Shown here in pieces: positions 1 through 8,139 of a DNA stretch of 64,000 nucleotides; position 1 is the first letter of the stretch, and each line of letters starts with the position of its first letter. The stretch is from contig NZ_OMPS01000048.1 of NCBI RefSeq assembly GCF_900313035.1, positions 124,001 through 188,000 on the forward strand, given 5' to 3'. Below the pieces are notes generated by a model. That model did no database searches. It was not told where the DNA came from and was given only the letters and a program-made list of their open reading frames with translations. This DNA is from Ruegeria sp. EL01. Lineage in GTDB: Bacteria > Pseudomonadota > Alphaproteobacteria > Rhodobacterales > Rhodobacteraceae. The translations under genes were made by a program, and so were the position numbers.

Positions 1-465
1 ACGCAAAATGCGCTGTTGGGACGCTTTGGATACGCGTTTATTCAGCCCGAGGGCTCGCCGTACCCACCTATTCTGGACCTGAAAACCATTGATGGCCCGT
101 TCGAAATTGATGGCCCCGGCGGGCCTATCCCGTTTCGCCCATTCAAAGTGAACCACGGTTCGATCGACTCGTTGGGATTTCGGATGGGGAAACTGGTGTA
201 TCTGCCAGATGTCGCTGACATCTATGACGAAGCATGGCCAGAGCTTGAGGGTTTGGACTGCCTTGTCATCGACGCGCTCCGCCGCTCACCACATCCAACC
301 CATACGCATCTGGAAAAAACGCTTGGTTGGATTGCGCAGCTGCAACCCAAGCACGCTGTTCTGACGAATATGCATATCGATCTCGACTACGCGACGGTCG
401 ACGCGGAAACTCCCGATCACATCACCCCCGCCTATGACGGGATGGTGATCCATCAGGCGCTGTAA
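1..465 (+). CDS. MBL-fold metallo-hydrolase, C-terminal part (partial)
   Basis: The reading frame is open from the first base and ends at TAA 463-465, so the 5' part lies outside the window. The visible 154 residues fit the C-terminal half of a PhnP-like metallo-beta-lactamase-fold phosphodiesterase: a metal-ligand region NHGSIDSLGF, then LVYLPDVADI, LDCLVIDALR, and a final LTNMHIDLDY metal-site motif before PAYDGM. This family hydrolyses cyclic phosphodiesters using two metals; the substrate here cannot be told. The N-terminal HxHxDH motif is not in the window. In Rhodobacterales such a gene usually follows tatD, which cannot be checked here. Confidence 0.8.
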   Translation, partial: TQNALLGRFGYAFIQPEGSPYPPILDLKTIDGPFEIDGPGGPIPFRPFKVNHGSIDSLGFRMGKLVYLPDVADIYDEAWPELEGLDCLVIDALRRSPHPTHTHLEKTLGWIAQLQPKHAVLTNMHIDLDYATVDAETPDHITPAYDGMVIHQAL

Positions 466-522
466 GGCCCTGCCCGGAACATCCCTGATATCACCGCCTG
501 GGGCACTGCCAATGGGGGCGGA

Positions 523-1455
523 ATGCTTCAGAGTCTGATCGACGTCATCCTGCCGGTGTTTTTGGTTATCGGTGCCGGCTACGCGGCAACCCGGTCAGGG
601 TACTTCAACGAAGTTCACGTCGATGGGTTGATGAAGTTCACCCAAGGCTTCGCCATCCCGTGTCTGCTGTTTCTGGCGATTGCGCATCTCGACCTGAGTG
701 CCAGCTTCGATCCAAGACTGCTGGTCAGTTTCTATTCGGCTGCCGCCTTATGTTTTGCGGTCGGCCTGTTCGGGGCACGCATCATCTTTGGACGAGACTG
801 GGAAGATTGCGTGGCAATCGGGTTCTGCTGCCTGTTTTCAAACTCGGTCCTGCTGGGTTTGCCAATCACCGAACGCGCTTATGGCCCTGAGAACCCGACC
901 GGCAACTACGCGATCATCGCGTTCCATTCCCCCTTTTGCTACGGCGTCGGGATCACCGTCATGGAAGTGGTACGGAACCGGGGACATGGCGGAATGCGTA
1001 TGGCACGCTCCGTGTTGTCCGCGATGTTCAAAAACGCATTGATCCTAGGGATCGCATTGGGATTTCTGGTCAATCTGTCAGGCTTGGTCATTCCGGCTGT
1101 TATCGATGAAGCTCTTGGGTTGGTAACCCGCGCCGCCCTGCCCGGCGCATTGTTTGCGCTAGGGGGTGTACTGGTCAAATACAGACCCGAAGGTGACCTT
1201 CGCACCATTGCCTATGTCTGCGCTATCTCCTTGATGTTGCACCCAAGTCTGGTCTGGATGTTCGGAAAGACCACGGGTTTGCCGCAGGATCTGTTCAGAT
1301 CAGGAGTTTTGAACGCAGCCATGGCACCGGGTTTCAATGCCTACATTTTTGCCAACATGTATGGTCGTACCAAACGTGTTGCGGCCTCGTCCGTGCTGAT
1401 TGGAACGGCCGCGTCAATTCTAAGCGTCTGGCTTTGGTTGACCCTATTGGGCTAA
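523..1455 (+). CDS. AEC (auxin efflux carrier) family permease
   Basis: This 310-residue, very hydrophobic protein has about ten membrane segments, starting MLQSLIDVILPVFLVIGAGY. The hydrophobic pattern, the length and the LPGALFALGG segment in the second half match the AEC family of bacterial transporters, several of which move malonate, malate or other organic anions across the inner membrane. The substrate cannot be predicted from sequence. It stands 57 bases after the hydrolase gene on the same strand and may be co-transcribed with it. The ATG at 523 follows a GGGGGCGGA ribosome-binding stretch. Confidence 0.85.
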   Translation: MLQSLIDVILPVFLVIGAGYAATRSGYFNEVHVDGLMKFTQGFAIPCLLFLAIAHLDLSASFDPRLLVSFYSAAALCFAVGLFGARIIFGRDWEDCVAIGFCCLFSNSVLLGLPITERAYGPENPTGNYAIIAFHSPFCYGVGITVMEVVRNRGHGGMRMARSVLSAMFKNALILGIALGFLVNLSGLVIPAVIDEALGLVTRAALPGALFALGGVLVKYRPEGDLRTIAYVCAISLMLHPSLVWMFGKTTGLPQDLFRSGVLNAAMAPGFNAYIFANMYGRTKRVAASSVLIGTAASILSVWLWLTLLG

Positions 1456-1473
1456 GCCCCCTTGACGCATGGA

Positions 1474-1502
1474 TTGACAATTTGTGGCAGAGTTACATCT
1501 AT
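1474..1502 (+). promoter_or_regulatory. Possible promoter for the CbiX-like gene
   Basis: A perfect TTGACA -35 hexamer at 1474-1479 lies 17 bases before ATCTAT (1497-1502), a poor -10 match. The stretch is in the short gap between the AEC gene stop and the start at 1528. The -35 is convincing, the -10 is not. Confidence 0.3.
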
Positions 1503-1527
1503 CGCACAATTAGACAGGAGCCTTCGC

Positions 1528-2226
1528 ATGTTGCATGCCATCATCGTCGCCCATGGTCAGCCGTCGGACCCCGAGCCCGCCGAGGCAGCGCTTGCGGGAT
1601 TTGCTTCCAAGGTTGACGCTTTGACAACAGATGTATCCGTTCATTCCGCTACTTTAGCTGCGCCAGGCATGTTTGAGTTACGGATGGACAGCCTGCCTGA
1701 AGATACTGTGATCTATCCGCTTTTCATGGCGAAAGGCTGGTTCGTAACCAGTGCTTTGCCGAAACGCGTCGGAGACCGCGATTTGCGCATTCTAGATCCG
1801 CTGGGCATTGATCCTGAATTACCCGAACTTGCCGCGCACGCATTGAAAACAGCGCTGTCTGACCGGAGATGGGAGGCCGCCTCAACCGACCTGGTCATAG
1901 CGGCACATGGCTCTGGCCGCAGCCGCAACCCCTCCGCTGTTGCAGCGGAGTTTGCGTCGAAACTAGGACAATCAGTTTCCTTCAACTCAATCCGGGTTGG
2001 GTTTGTTGAAGAAGCCCCATCCATTGCGACAGCCGCCACCGGATTTGGTGTGCAGGCCCTGTGTCTTCCGTTTTTTGCATGCACCGGCGGGCATGTTTTG
2101 GAGGATGTTCCGGAAGAGCTGGAACGGGCAGAGTTCAAGGGGATCGTTTTGCCAGTGGTGGGAGAGCTACCGCCAATCCAGCTCCAAATCGCCAAGAAAC
2201 TAAGTCTTGCGCATCAATCAGCTTAG
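1528..2226 (+). CDS. CbiX/SirB-like sirohydrochlorin chelatase family protein
   Basis: The 232-residue protein has two repeated chelatase halves, each opening with a strand and His motif: HAIIVAHGQ with His9, and LVIAAHGSG with His127. This fits the CbiX family, which inserts cobalt, iron or nickel into sirohydrochlorin for cobalamin or siroheme synthesis. The start at ATG 1528 was chosen because ACAGGAG lies 7 bases upstream and the family motif begins right at the N-terminus; the frame is open further upstream to 1462, but that extension is unlike the family. No other tetrapyrrole gene is near, so the metal and the pathway branch remain open. Confidence 0.8.
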   Translation: MLHAIIVAHGQPSDPEPAEAALAGFASKVDALTTDVSVHSATLAAPGMFELRMDSLPEDTVIYPLFMAKGWFVTSALPKRVGDRDLRILDPLGIDPELPELAAHALKTALSDRRWEAASTDLVIAAHGSGRSRNPSAVAAEFASKLGQSVSFNSIRVGFVEEAPSIATAATGFGVQALCLPFFACTGGHVLEDVPEELERAEFKGIVLPVVGELPPIQLQIAKKLSLAHQSA

Positions 2227-2265
2227 CCCTTGCGGCGCGAGCGCCCTTCTATCGGTGAAACGATC

Positions 2266-2291
2266 GCTGTTAAGGCTGAGCCTTTGACAGC
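2266..2291. terminator. Hairpin between convergent genes, possible bidirectional terminator
   Basis: AAGGCT at 2272-2277 and AGCCTT at 2279-2284 form a tight stem, extended by GCTGT (2266-2270) pairing with ACAGC (2287-2291) across a small internal bulge. It covers the stop codon of the diguanylate cyclase and lies 40 bases after the chelatase gene, facing it. There is no clear T-run on either side, so termination is inferred. Confidence 0.35.
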
Positions 2292-3262
2292 CTAGAATAA
2301 AGACGATGGCAGGATCGTCCGTCTCGCTTTGCCTGGTAAAGGGCCAGATCGGCCGCATGGAGAAGTTCTTCCGCATTTGGCGCCCCGAACTGCGTCGATA
2401 CAGCGGTCCCAATGCTCGCAGATACGTAGCAGGTCTGCTGCTGGAAAACCATCGGCTCATTCAACCTGAGGATAAGACGATCAGCAACCGACGTCAGTAT
2501 TTCTTCACGTGTCAGGCCTTTGAAGATAATAACAAACTCATCCCCTCCGACCCTGGCCACAGTGTCATCGCCACGGGTTTCCTCAACCATGATACGCGCC
2601 GCTTGCTGCAAGACAAAATCACCTGCCGCATGGCCCAGCCTGTCATTCACGGATTTGAAGAAATCGAGATCCAAGTGCATCAGAGCAAAACTGGAGTTGG
2701 ACGAAATCAGATGCCCCAGCATATGGTCCATAGCCCGTCTATTTTTCAGACCTGTCAACGTGTCGGTATAGGCCTGTTCCTCAGCGGCGAGCATGGCCCC
2801 CTGAAGCCTGAGATTCAGAGACCGTGACGCCTCCATCGCCGCAGATTTCGCCTCGACCAAGTACAGAAGTTCGATGGCCAGATCGGTGCCCGAGAAATCT
2901 GCGCTTGTCAGGGCATAGTCACGAACCGCGTCCAAGATCGATATGCCGAAAGACAGGTTGATGACTGCCCCTTCGCCCCCCGGTAACGGAGCGACCAATC
3001 CTTTCAGGGCGGTGCGCGGTTCATCATGGAACTTGAGGTGCAGCTTCGCACCAGCCATCGACATAAGCGCAGGAATCGTTGTGACCGTTCGGGGGCGGAT
3101 CAACTCAAAGACATCCAGAAAGTCTGTGCCAACTAAGGGGACGTCGGGGCGCAGCTTTTGCAGGGTCGACCCTGCCTGTCGAATGTGCCCTTTCTCATCT
3201 ACCAGAAGGAACATCGGGCAAAGAGTGTCCAGAAGGCCCCCCAAATCTTGGGTGTTCATCAT
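2270..3262 (-). CDS. Diguanylate cyclase with HNOBA-type sensor domain
   Basis: The 330-residue protein makes cyclic di-GMP from GTP. Residues 1 to about 165 resemble the HNOBA domain of animal soluble guanylyl cyclases (VDEKGHIRQAG, then VFELIRP, then a helical stretch with YALTSADFSG and LNLRLQ leading into the catalytic domain). A GGDEF domain follows from about 170, with intact GGDEF at 239-243, DLDFFKSVNDRLGH, and an RGDD product-inhibition site at 230-233. The gene overlaps the upstream H-NOX-like gene by four bases (ATGA at 3259-3262), so the two are translationally coupled and probably act as sensor and output. There is no EAL domain. It is likely cytoplasmic. Confidence 0.9.
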   Translation of the reverse strand: MMNTQDLGGLLDTLCPMFLLVDEKGHIRQAGSTLQKLRPDVPLVGTDFLDVFELIRPRTVTTIPALMSMAGAKLHLKFHDEPRTALKGLVAPLPGGEGAVINLSFGISILDAVRDYALTSADFSGTDLAIELLYLVEAKSAAMEASRSLNLRLQGAMLAAEEQAYTDTLTGLKNRRAMDHMLGHLISSNSSFALMHLDLDFFKSVNDRLGHAAGDFVLQQAARIMVEETRGDDTVARVGGDEFVIIFKGLTREEILTSVADRLILRLNEPMVFQQQTCYVSASIGTAVSTQFGAPNAEELLHAADLALYQAKRDGRSCHRLYSRLSKAQP

Positions 3263-3846
3263 TCTGCACGCGCCCCCAAATCAAAATGGCGCCCTTCGGC
3301 AAATGCGCTTTCCACCAGCGTTACCGAAATCATGTCGACGGTTTCGTCCTCCCCGTCATGCGACAGCATCACCAGCGCACCATAGTCGTCAGCCATTGCG
3401 CGCAGCACGCCCACCATGACGCTTGAGTAACCGAACAACCCCGGGTCGCAAAACAGTTGAAACTCTGTCGTGGACAGCTCTCGCAGTTCAAGTGCAGGCA
3501 GGGCGAGGTCGGAAACAGCCAATCTGACACGATCCGATAAGTCGTCGAGAGAATGCAGAAACTCCACATAGCTTCCACCGCCAAACCGCAGCAGACGGCG
3601 CAATCCTTCCATGTTTGGGTGAGACACAAGATAGGTTCCGACATCCTCCTGGATTTCCGCCTTCGGACGACCAAGTTCCGCGCTCAACATGTCCATGACA
3701 CGAGTGGATACATCATCATCGTAGCCGAGCATCGCCTCGAATTCGACAAACCCCAGCTCTGCCGCCTCGGTAACGCGCAACCAGCAAGACTGCCCATAAG
3801 TTGCGCATACAAAAGACTGAATCGCCCGGTTGATCAGACCATGCAT
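3259..3846 (-). CDS. H-NOX-like (heme NO-binding fold) protein lacking the heme ligand
   Basis: The 195-residue protein matches the H-NOX fold in length and in its start MHGLINRAIQSFV, which is typical of NO/O2-sensing heme domains. In the helix that normally carries the proximal histidine (the FLxxLxxLHDxL pattern) this protein reads FLHSLDDLSDRV, with Ser104 where heme-binding members have His. The usual YxSxR motif that holds the heme propionates is also gone (FQLFCDPG). It therefore probably does not bind heme in the normal way. His98 is nearby but in a different register. The gene is followed, with a 4-base overlap, by an HNOBA-GGDEF cyclase, the usual type of H-NOX partner. Confidence 0.8.
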   Translation of the reverse strand: MHGLINRAIQSFVCATYGQSCWLRVTEAAELGFVEFEAMLGYDDDVSTRVMDMLSAELGRPKAEIQEDVGTYLVSHPNMEGLRRLLRFGGGSYVEFLHSLDDLSDRVRLAVSDLALPALELRELSTTEFQLFCDPGLFGYSSVMVGVLRAMADDYGALVMLSHDGEDETVDMISVTLVESAFAEGRHFDLGARAE

Positions 3847-3967
3847 GAGATGCCTCAGATTAATTGCATCTCAATTTTGATCCGACAAACCTTAACAAAC
3901 AGCCAAAATCGCCCCCAAGATACCGCGAATGCAACCGAGTATCAGAGCGACACCAATCCAGTGATCG

Positions 3968-5527
3968 CTAGAAATCCGTAGGCGCTCCCCCTTCGGCTTT
4001 TCGGCGTGCGACGAAATCGGCAAGCTCGTCTCGGATCCCATCATCAATAGCAGGCGGTTCAAAGCTCGAGATAATCTCTTTGAACATGTGGTGCGCCCGT
4101 TCCGCGGTCCAGATACCTCCCGCAACGTCCCATCCTTCGTAGTTTTTCCAATCGCTCAGGAAGGGTTGGTAAAAGGCTGAGGTGTAGCGGTCCTGCGTGT
4201 GCTGGATTCCAAAGAAATGGCCATCGTTTCCAACCGAACGAATGGCATCCAACGCAATTTCATCCGGCCCCGTTGCCGTCAGTGCGGGATCCATATAGCG
4301 CTGAATTTGCTGAAGGATTTCGCAATCCATGATAAACTTTTCGGGGCTTGCAATCAGCCCACCTTCAAGCCAACCCGCCGCGTGATAAACCATATTCGTA
4401 CCTGATTGCACAGCCGCCCAAAGCGAATTCGAAGTTTCCCACACCGATTGCCCATCCGGCACATTCGCTGCACAGACACCAGAGGACCGCATTGGTAACC
4501 CATAATACCGCGCCATCTGCCCCGTCATCTGGGTCGAGCGCATGTATTCCGGTGTGCCAAAAGCAGGTGCGCCAGACTTCATGTCCACATTCGACGTGAA
4601 CGTACCGATTACACAAGGTATGCCCGGGCGCACATATTGGAATAACGCAATGGCGCACAACGCTTCGGCCAAAGACTGAGCGACCGCACCGGCCATTGTG
4701 ACCGGCGCCATGGCCCCGGCCAGCGTAAACGGGGTCACTACGATGGCCTGTCCACGGCGCGCCAGACGCAGGCAACCGTCGATCATTGGATGGTCATGTT
4801 TCAGTGGTGAGGTCGAATTGATGTTGGTGTACATCCGCGGCGCCGCCTCGAACTCCTCATGGCTGTGACCACCGGCAATGCGCACCATCTCTATGACATC
4901 TTCAACCCGTTCTTTCCCCAACGAGTAAGCGTGCATCGTTTTGTCCGTCAGCGTCAGCTTGTCATAGAGCACATCCAGATGGCGCACGCTTGCATGGATA
5001 TCGACAGGTTCGACCGGGTAGCCGCCCGCGAAATGGATGCAGTTGAAGTACTGCGTCAGCTTCAAAAGGTTTCGACACATCTCACGATTGCCAGGGACTT
5101 TGGTTCCGATTTCCATGTCCCAGTAATTCGGCGGCGACGAAACATTTCCAAACAGTAGGTTCTTGCCACCAATTTCGATCTTTCGCGCAGGATTTCTGGG
5201 CGTAATCGAAAACTGGCTTGGCGCCTTCGCCACCATTTCCATCACGAAGTCACGCCCCATGCGGACGTTGTCGCCTTCTATCGTACAGCCCGCTTCTCGC
5301 AGGATACCGATGGCCTCTTCATTGTAGAACTCGATGCCGATTTCTTCGAGGATGCGCATCGCCCCGTCATGGATTGCCTCGACCCCGGCCTGATCCAAAG
5401 GCTCGGTGGGATCGTCGATGTTGATCGGTGGGTTCCAAGGCATTTGATCAATGGCCGCGGAGCCTCTGCGGGCGGCTGCCCCTGCACGTCCTCCGCCCCG
5501 ACGTTTGCGTGTTTTGGTGTCGGCCAT
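3968..5527 (-). CDS. Trimethylamine methyltransferase (MttB) family protein, non-pyrrolysine type
   Basis: The 519-residue protein belongs to the MttB superfamily (COG5598), whose members transfer a methyl group from a quaternary or tertiary amine to a corrinoid protein. There is no in-frame amber codon, so it is of the non-pyrrolysine kind, some of which demethylate glycine betaine, carnitine or proline betaine. The N-terminus is a basic, Gly/Ala-rich tail (KTRKRRGGGRAGAAARRG) before the barrel. The ATG at 5527 was chosen because AGGAGG stands 6 bases before it; an upstream TTG at 5560 has no such site. No corrinoid protein or activase gene is in the window. The substrate is unknown. Confidence 0.85.
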   Translation of the reverse strand: MADTKTRKRRGGGRAGAAARRGSAAIDQMPWNPPINIDDPTEPLDQAGVEAIHDGAMRILEEIGIEFYNEEAIGILREAGCTIEGDNVRMGRDFVMEMVAKAPSQFSITPRNPARKIEIGGKNLLFGNVSSPPNYWDMEIGTKVPGNREMCRNLLKLTQYFNCIHFAGGYPVEPVDIHASVRHLDVLYDKLTLTDKTMHAYSLGKERVEDVIEMVRIAGGHSHEEFEAAPRMYTNINSTSPLKHDHPMIDGCLRLARRGQAIVVTPFTLAGAMAPVTMAGAVAQSLAEALCAIALFQYVRPGIPCVIGTFTSNVDMKSGAPAFGTPEYMRSTQMTGQMARYYGLPMRSSGVCAANVPDGQSVWETSNSLWAAVQSGTNMVYHAAGWLEGGLIASPEKFIMDCEILQQIQRYMDPALTATGPDEIALDAIRSVGNDGHFFGIQHTQDRYTSAFYQPFLSDWKNYEGWDVAGGIWTAERAHHMFKEIISSFEPPAIDDGIRDELADFVARRKAEGGAPTDF

Positions 5528-5584
5528 CGTCGCCTCCTGCGTTTGCTTTTGTCCAAGCAAGCCCCGAAGACGGGCATCAAGCCG

Positions 5585-5601
5585 CTCTGTCTGCGACAGA
5601 G
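5585..5601. promoter_or_regulatory. Perfect inverted repeat upstream of the MttB-family gene
   Basis: CTCTGTC at 5585-5591 and GACAGAG at 5595-5601 are perfect inverted repeats around a TGC centre. They lie in the 105-base gap between the HAD gene stop and the MttB-family gene start, 58 bases upstream of that ATG. It could be a regulator-binding site for the MttB gene or a terminator for the HAD gene; there is no T-run after it in the HAD direction, which favours an operator. Confidence 0.35.
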
Positions 5602-5632
5602 TGTGTCGGTTTTTACGATCCGATTGCCGAAT

Positions 5633-6340
5633 TCAAAGTTTGGCGTGTTGGTTTTCCACCAACCAATCAGGAATGTGCCCAATGTCCGGCAGCACCACAT
5701 CCGCCATCGGCGCTAGCGCACCAGCCGGGGCCAGACCGGTCAAAACACCGATTGTGGTCATGCCTGCCGCACGCCCGGCTTGCAGATCGTGCAGGCTGTC
5801 GCCCACCATCGCGATACGCGCCGGGTCAACGCCGACATGGGTCGCAAAGGCCAGCAATTGGCCCGGACCAGGCTTGAATCCGTGACCACTGTCATAGCCA
5901 GCAACAAAGTCGAAATGCTGTCGAACCCCGGCGGATTCCAAATGCTGGAGCGCGGGGTGTTCACTGTCATTTGTCGCAATCCCCAGCTTGATCCCCGAGT
6001 TTTGCAGCCGCTCCAGCAACGGACCCAAAGGGGTGGCCGGCGCTTGTGGGATCGTCGCTGCTTCGGCGTTCATCAGCTCAATCAGTTCACCAAGTAACAT
6101 GCCTTCGATATGCGGAACCAGAACTTCAGCGATTTCGTCCACGGTGGCGGCGATCACGATACTGTCTTCGGCATAACGCTGCTGCTGGAAATCGAAACCG
6201 ATGACTTTGCCGAGTTCGGCCGCGCGTGTTTCATCTCGGTTGCTCAGGCGCAGCAGCATGGAGCGTCCAAACGCTCCCCATGTGTTCGCAAAATCGAACA
6301 AAGTACCGTCCTTGTCGAAGACGATGGCGTCAATTGGCAT
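5633..6340 (-). CDS. HAD superfamily phosphatase (phosphoglycolate phosphatase-like)
   Basis: The 235-residue protein has the HAD motifs in order: FDKDGTLFDF with the nucleophile Asp near the N-terminus, LGIATNDSEH (motif II), and MVGDSLHDLQAG (motif IV), with a helical cap between motifs I and II. This is the layout of Gph-type phosphatases acting on small phosphate esters; the substrate is not determined. The ATG at 6340 has GCAGGAG seven bases upstream and was preferred over a TTG at 6355. A second, different Gph-like gene lies at 47510-48181. Confidence 0.8.
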   Translation of the reverse strand: MPIDAIVFDKDGTLFDFANTWGAFGRSMLLRLSNRDETRAAELGKVIGFDFQQQRYAEDSIVIAATVDEIAEVLVPHIEGMLLGELIELMNAEAATIPQAPATPLGPLLERLQNSGIKLGIATNDSEHPALQHLESAGVRQHFDFVAGYDSGHGFKPGPGQLLAFATHVGVDPARIAMVGDSLHDLQAGRAAGMTTIGVLTGLAPAGALAPMADVVLPDIGHIPDWLVENQHAKL

Positions 6341-6366
6341 TGGGTGCTCCTGCAAAATCTATCGGT

Positions 6367-6651
6367 TCAGGTCCAGTGCGTGTCGGCACTGCCAGACAAA
6401 ACCGCGCGCGCCTGAGCGGGCCTGTCGTAGGGGATCGAATTGGTGTCACAAAACGCCAAGATCCAGGAATCGTCAAGCATCAGAAAATCCAGAACAGACA
6501 CCGCAAAATCCGGATCCCCGGCCCGTTCTCGCAGGTCTTCTGCTGCAGCACCTGTCGACCCCAGAAAGACAGGTAGCAATTCATCGTTACCGACAAGCCA
6601 TGCAAGGGCTGTCAGCGCCAATGTTTCGGCGGAATCGGTGGAGATCGGCAT
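6367..6651 (-). CDS. DUF3572 family protein
   Basis: This 94-residue acidic, helical protein (LALTALAWLVGNDELLPVFL, cut here, followed by DLRERAGDPDFAVSVLDFLM) matches the small alphaproteobacterial family DUF3572, which has no known function. It is divergent from the PleD-like cyclase gene at 6740, with 88 bases between them, a neighbourhood often seen in this order. It ends 26 bases before the HAD gene start and may be co-transcribed with it. Confidence 0.75.
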   Translation of the reverse strand: MPISTDSAETLALTALAWLVGNDELLPVFLGSTGAAAEDLRERAGDPDFAVSVLDFLMLDDSWILAFCDTNSIPYDRPAQARAVLSGSADTHWT

Positions 6652-6739
6652 AAACGAGCCTCAGGATCGGTTTTGGAAAGGGTTTATTAACCAGACTCAT
6701 AAACACTTTGTTCACGCATGCAGTCAATGGTGAGCAACT

Positions 6740-8134
6740 ATGTCCGTGCAGGGAACCATCCTTGTCCTTGATGGGGTATCGACCAACCGCATTATGCTGA
6801 AGGTTCAGCTGACTGCGGCATGGTATCACGTGGTTCAGGGTGAAAAGCTCAAGGGATTGACATCGCTGGTGCGGCGGACCCGGCCAGACTTGGTGCTGAC
6901 AGCGCTGACATTGCCCGATGGCACTGCGGCAGACGTCAAGAAGCTGATCACAAAACAGCCAGACCTCGTCGACGTTCCCGTTGTCGCGATTGCACCCCAG
7001 AACGATAATGAGGCGCGTCTGCGTGCATTGGCGGATGGGCTGGATGATGTGCTGACGCATCCTTACAAAGATGCGCTGCTGTTGGCTCGTATCCGAAGCT
7101 TGCTGCGCGTGCAGGCAGACACGCAGGAATTGCAGGTCGACAACGGGGCCCAATCAATCGGATTTGCGGAACCCAACACCGCATTGATCACGCCTCCCCA
7201 AGTGGCCCGAGTAGACATTCTGGCACAGACCGCGCGAACGGGTGCAGCCTGGCAAAAGGCGTTATCCGATGAAAGCCGACATCAGATTTCCTGGCACACT
7301 CGGTCAAACTTCAACGGCGTGTTGTCTGGGTCAATTCCGGACGCAATAGTGGTCGAACTGGATGCAAGTCCCTACGGGCTGAACATCCTGACCGATCTCA
7401 GATCGCGCAGCGCAACGCGGCACACTGTTTTGATTGGTGTATTGAAGGATAACAACGCCTCCATGGCCTCCGAGGTACTGGACCGCGGCGCCGACGCCGT
7501 ATGTTTGGGTGGGTTTTGTGCAGAAGAGATAGAGCTGCGGCTGGAAAACCAGATTGCCCGCAAATCCCGGATCGACCAGATGCGCGCGTCATTGCGTCAA
7601 GGTATTGCGGAATCCTGGATTGACCCACTGACCGGCCTGAACAATCGTCGCTACGCGATGCGCGCAATGGATCAGATTACGCGTGAATCCATGCACTCCG
7701 GACAAGGCTTCGCCGTCATGCTCGCGGATCTCGATCATTTCAAAACAATCAATGATCGCTTTGGGCACGCAAGCGGTGACTTTGTTCTGTCTCAGGCGGC
7801 TGAGCGTATGCAGAACGTCCTGGGATCAAACGGTTTCATCGCTCGGATTGGCGGAGAAGAGTTTATGATCGGTACGTCAGATTTGCCTCGAGATGCGGTA
7901 TTGAAGCTTGCAGAGGCGATTTGCGACTGCATCTGCAATGAACCTTTTCATCTGCCCGATCAACAAGATCCGATCTCTGTCACGATCAGCGTGGGACTGA
8001 AACTGTCGAACCCAGCAGGGCCGACAGAAGATCCCCAACCTTTTGAAAAAATAATAAAATGCGCCGACAAAGCGCTGTATGCCGCAAAGCGCGCCGGACG
8101 CAATCAGGTATGGGTCAGGCAGAACGCGGCCTGA
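6740..8134 (+). CDS. PleD-like diguanylate cyclase with degenerate receiver domains
   Basis: The 464-residue protein has the PleD layout of receiver, receiver-like adaptor and GGDEF domain. The catalytic signature is GGEEF at 371-375 with ADLDHFKTINDRFGH ahead of it, so it should make cyclic di-GMP. The first receiver keeps Asp11 but the second acidic residue is Gly12, and the phospho-acceptor position is Ala55 (LVLTALTLPDG), so it is unlikely to be phosphorylated as PleD is. The second receiver also lacks the Asp (AIVVELDAS). The product-inhibition motif RxxD before GGEEF is absent (GSNG in its place). Control must come from partner proteins or dimerisation. Confidence 0.88.
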   Translation: MSVQGTILVLDGVSTNRIMLKVQLTAAWYHVVQGEKLKGLTSLVRRTRPDLVLTALTLPDGTAADVKKLITKQPDLVDVPVVAIAPQNDNEARLRALADGLDDVLTHPYKDALLLARIRSLLRVQADTQELQVDNGAQSIGFAEPNTALITPPQVARVDILAQTARTGAAWQKALSDESRHQISWHTRSNFNGVLSGSIPDAIVVELDASPYGLNILTDLRSRSATRHTVLIGVLKDNNASMASEVLDRGADAVCLGGFCAEEIELRLENQIARKSRIDQMRASLRQGIAESWIDPLTGLNNRRYAMRAMDQITRESMHSGQGFAVMLADLDHFKTINDRFGHASGDFVLSQAAERMQNVLGSNGFIARIGGEEFMIGTSDLPRDAVLKLAEAICDCICNEPFHLPDQQDPISVTISVGLKLSNPAGPTEDPQPFEKIIKCADKALYAAKRAGRNQVWVRQNAA

Positions 8135-8139
8135 CCCCA

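Noticed and set aside
3892-3968. Hydrophobic peptide-like stretch in the gap between the H-NOX-like and MttB-family genes
   Set aside because: The frame continues only as a shadow of the MttB gene and has no start or RBS of its own in the gap.
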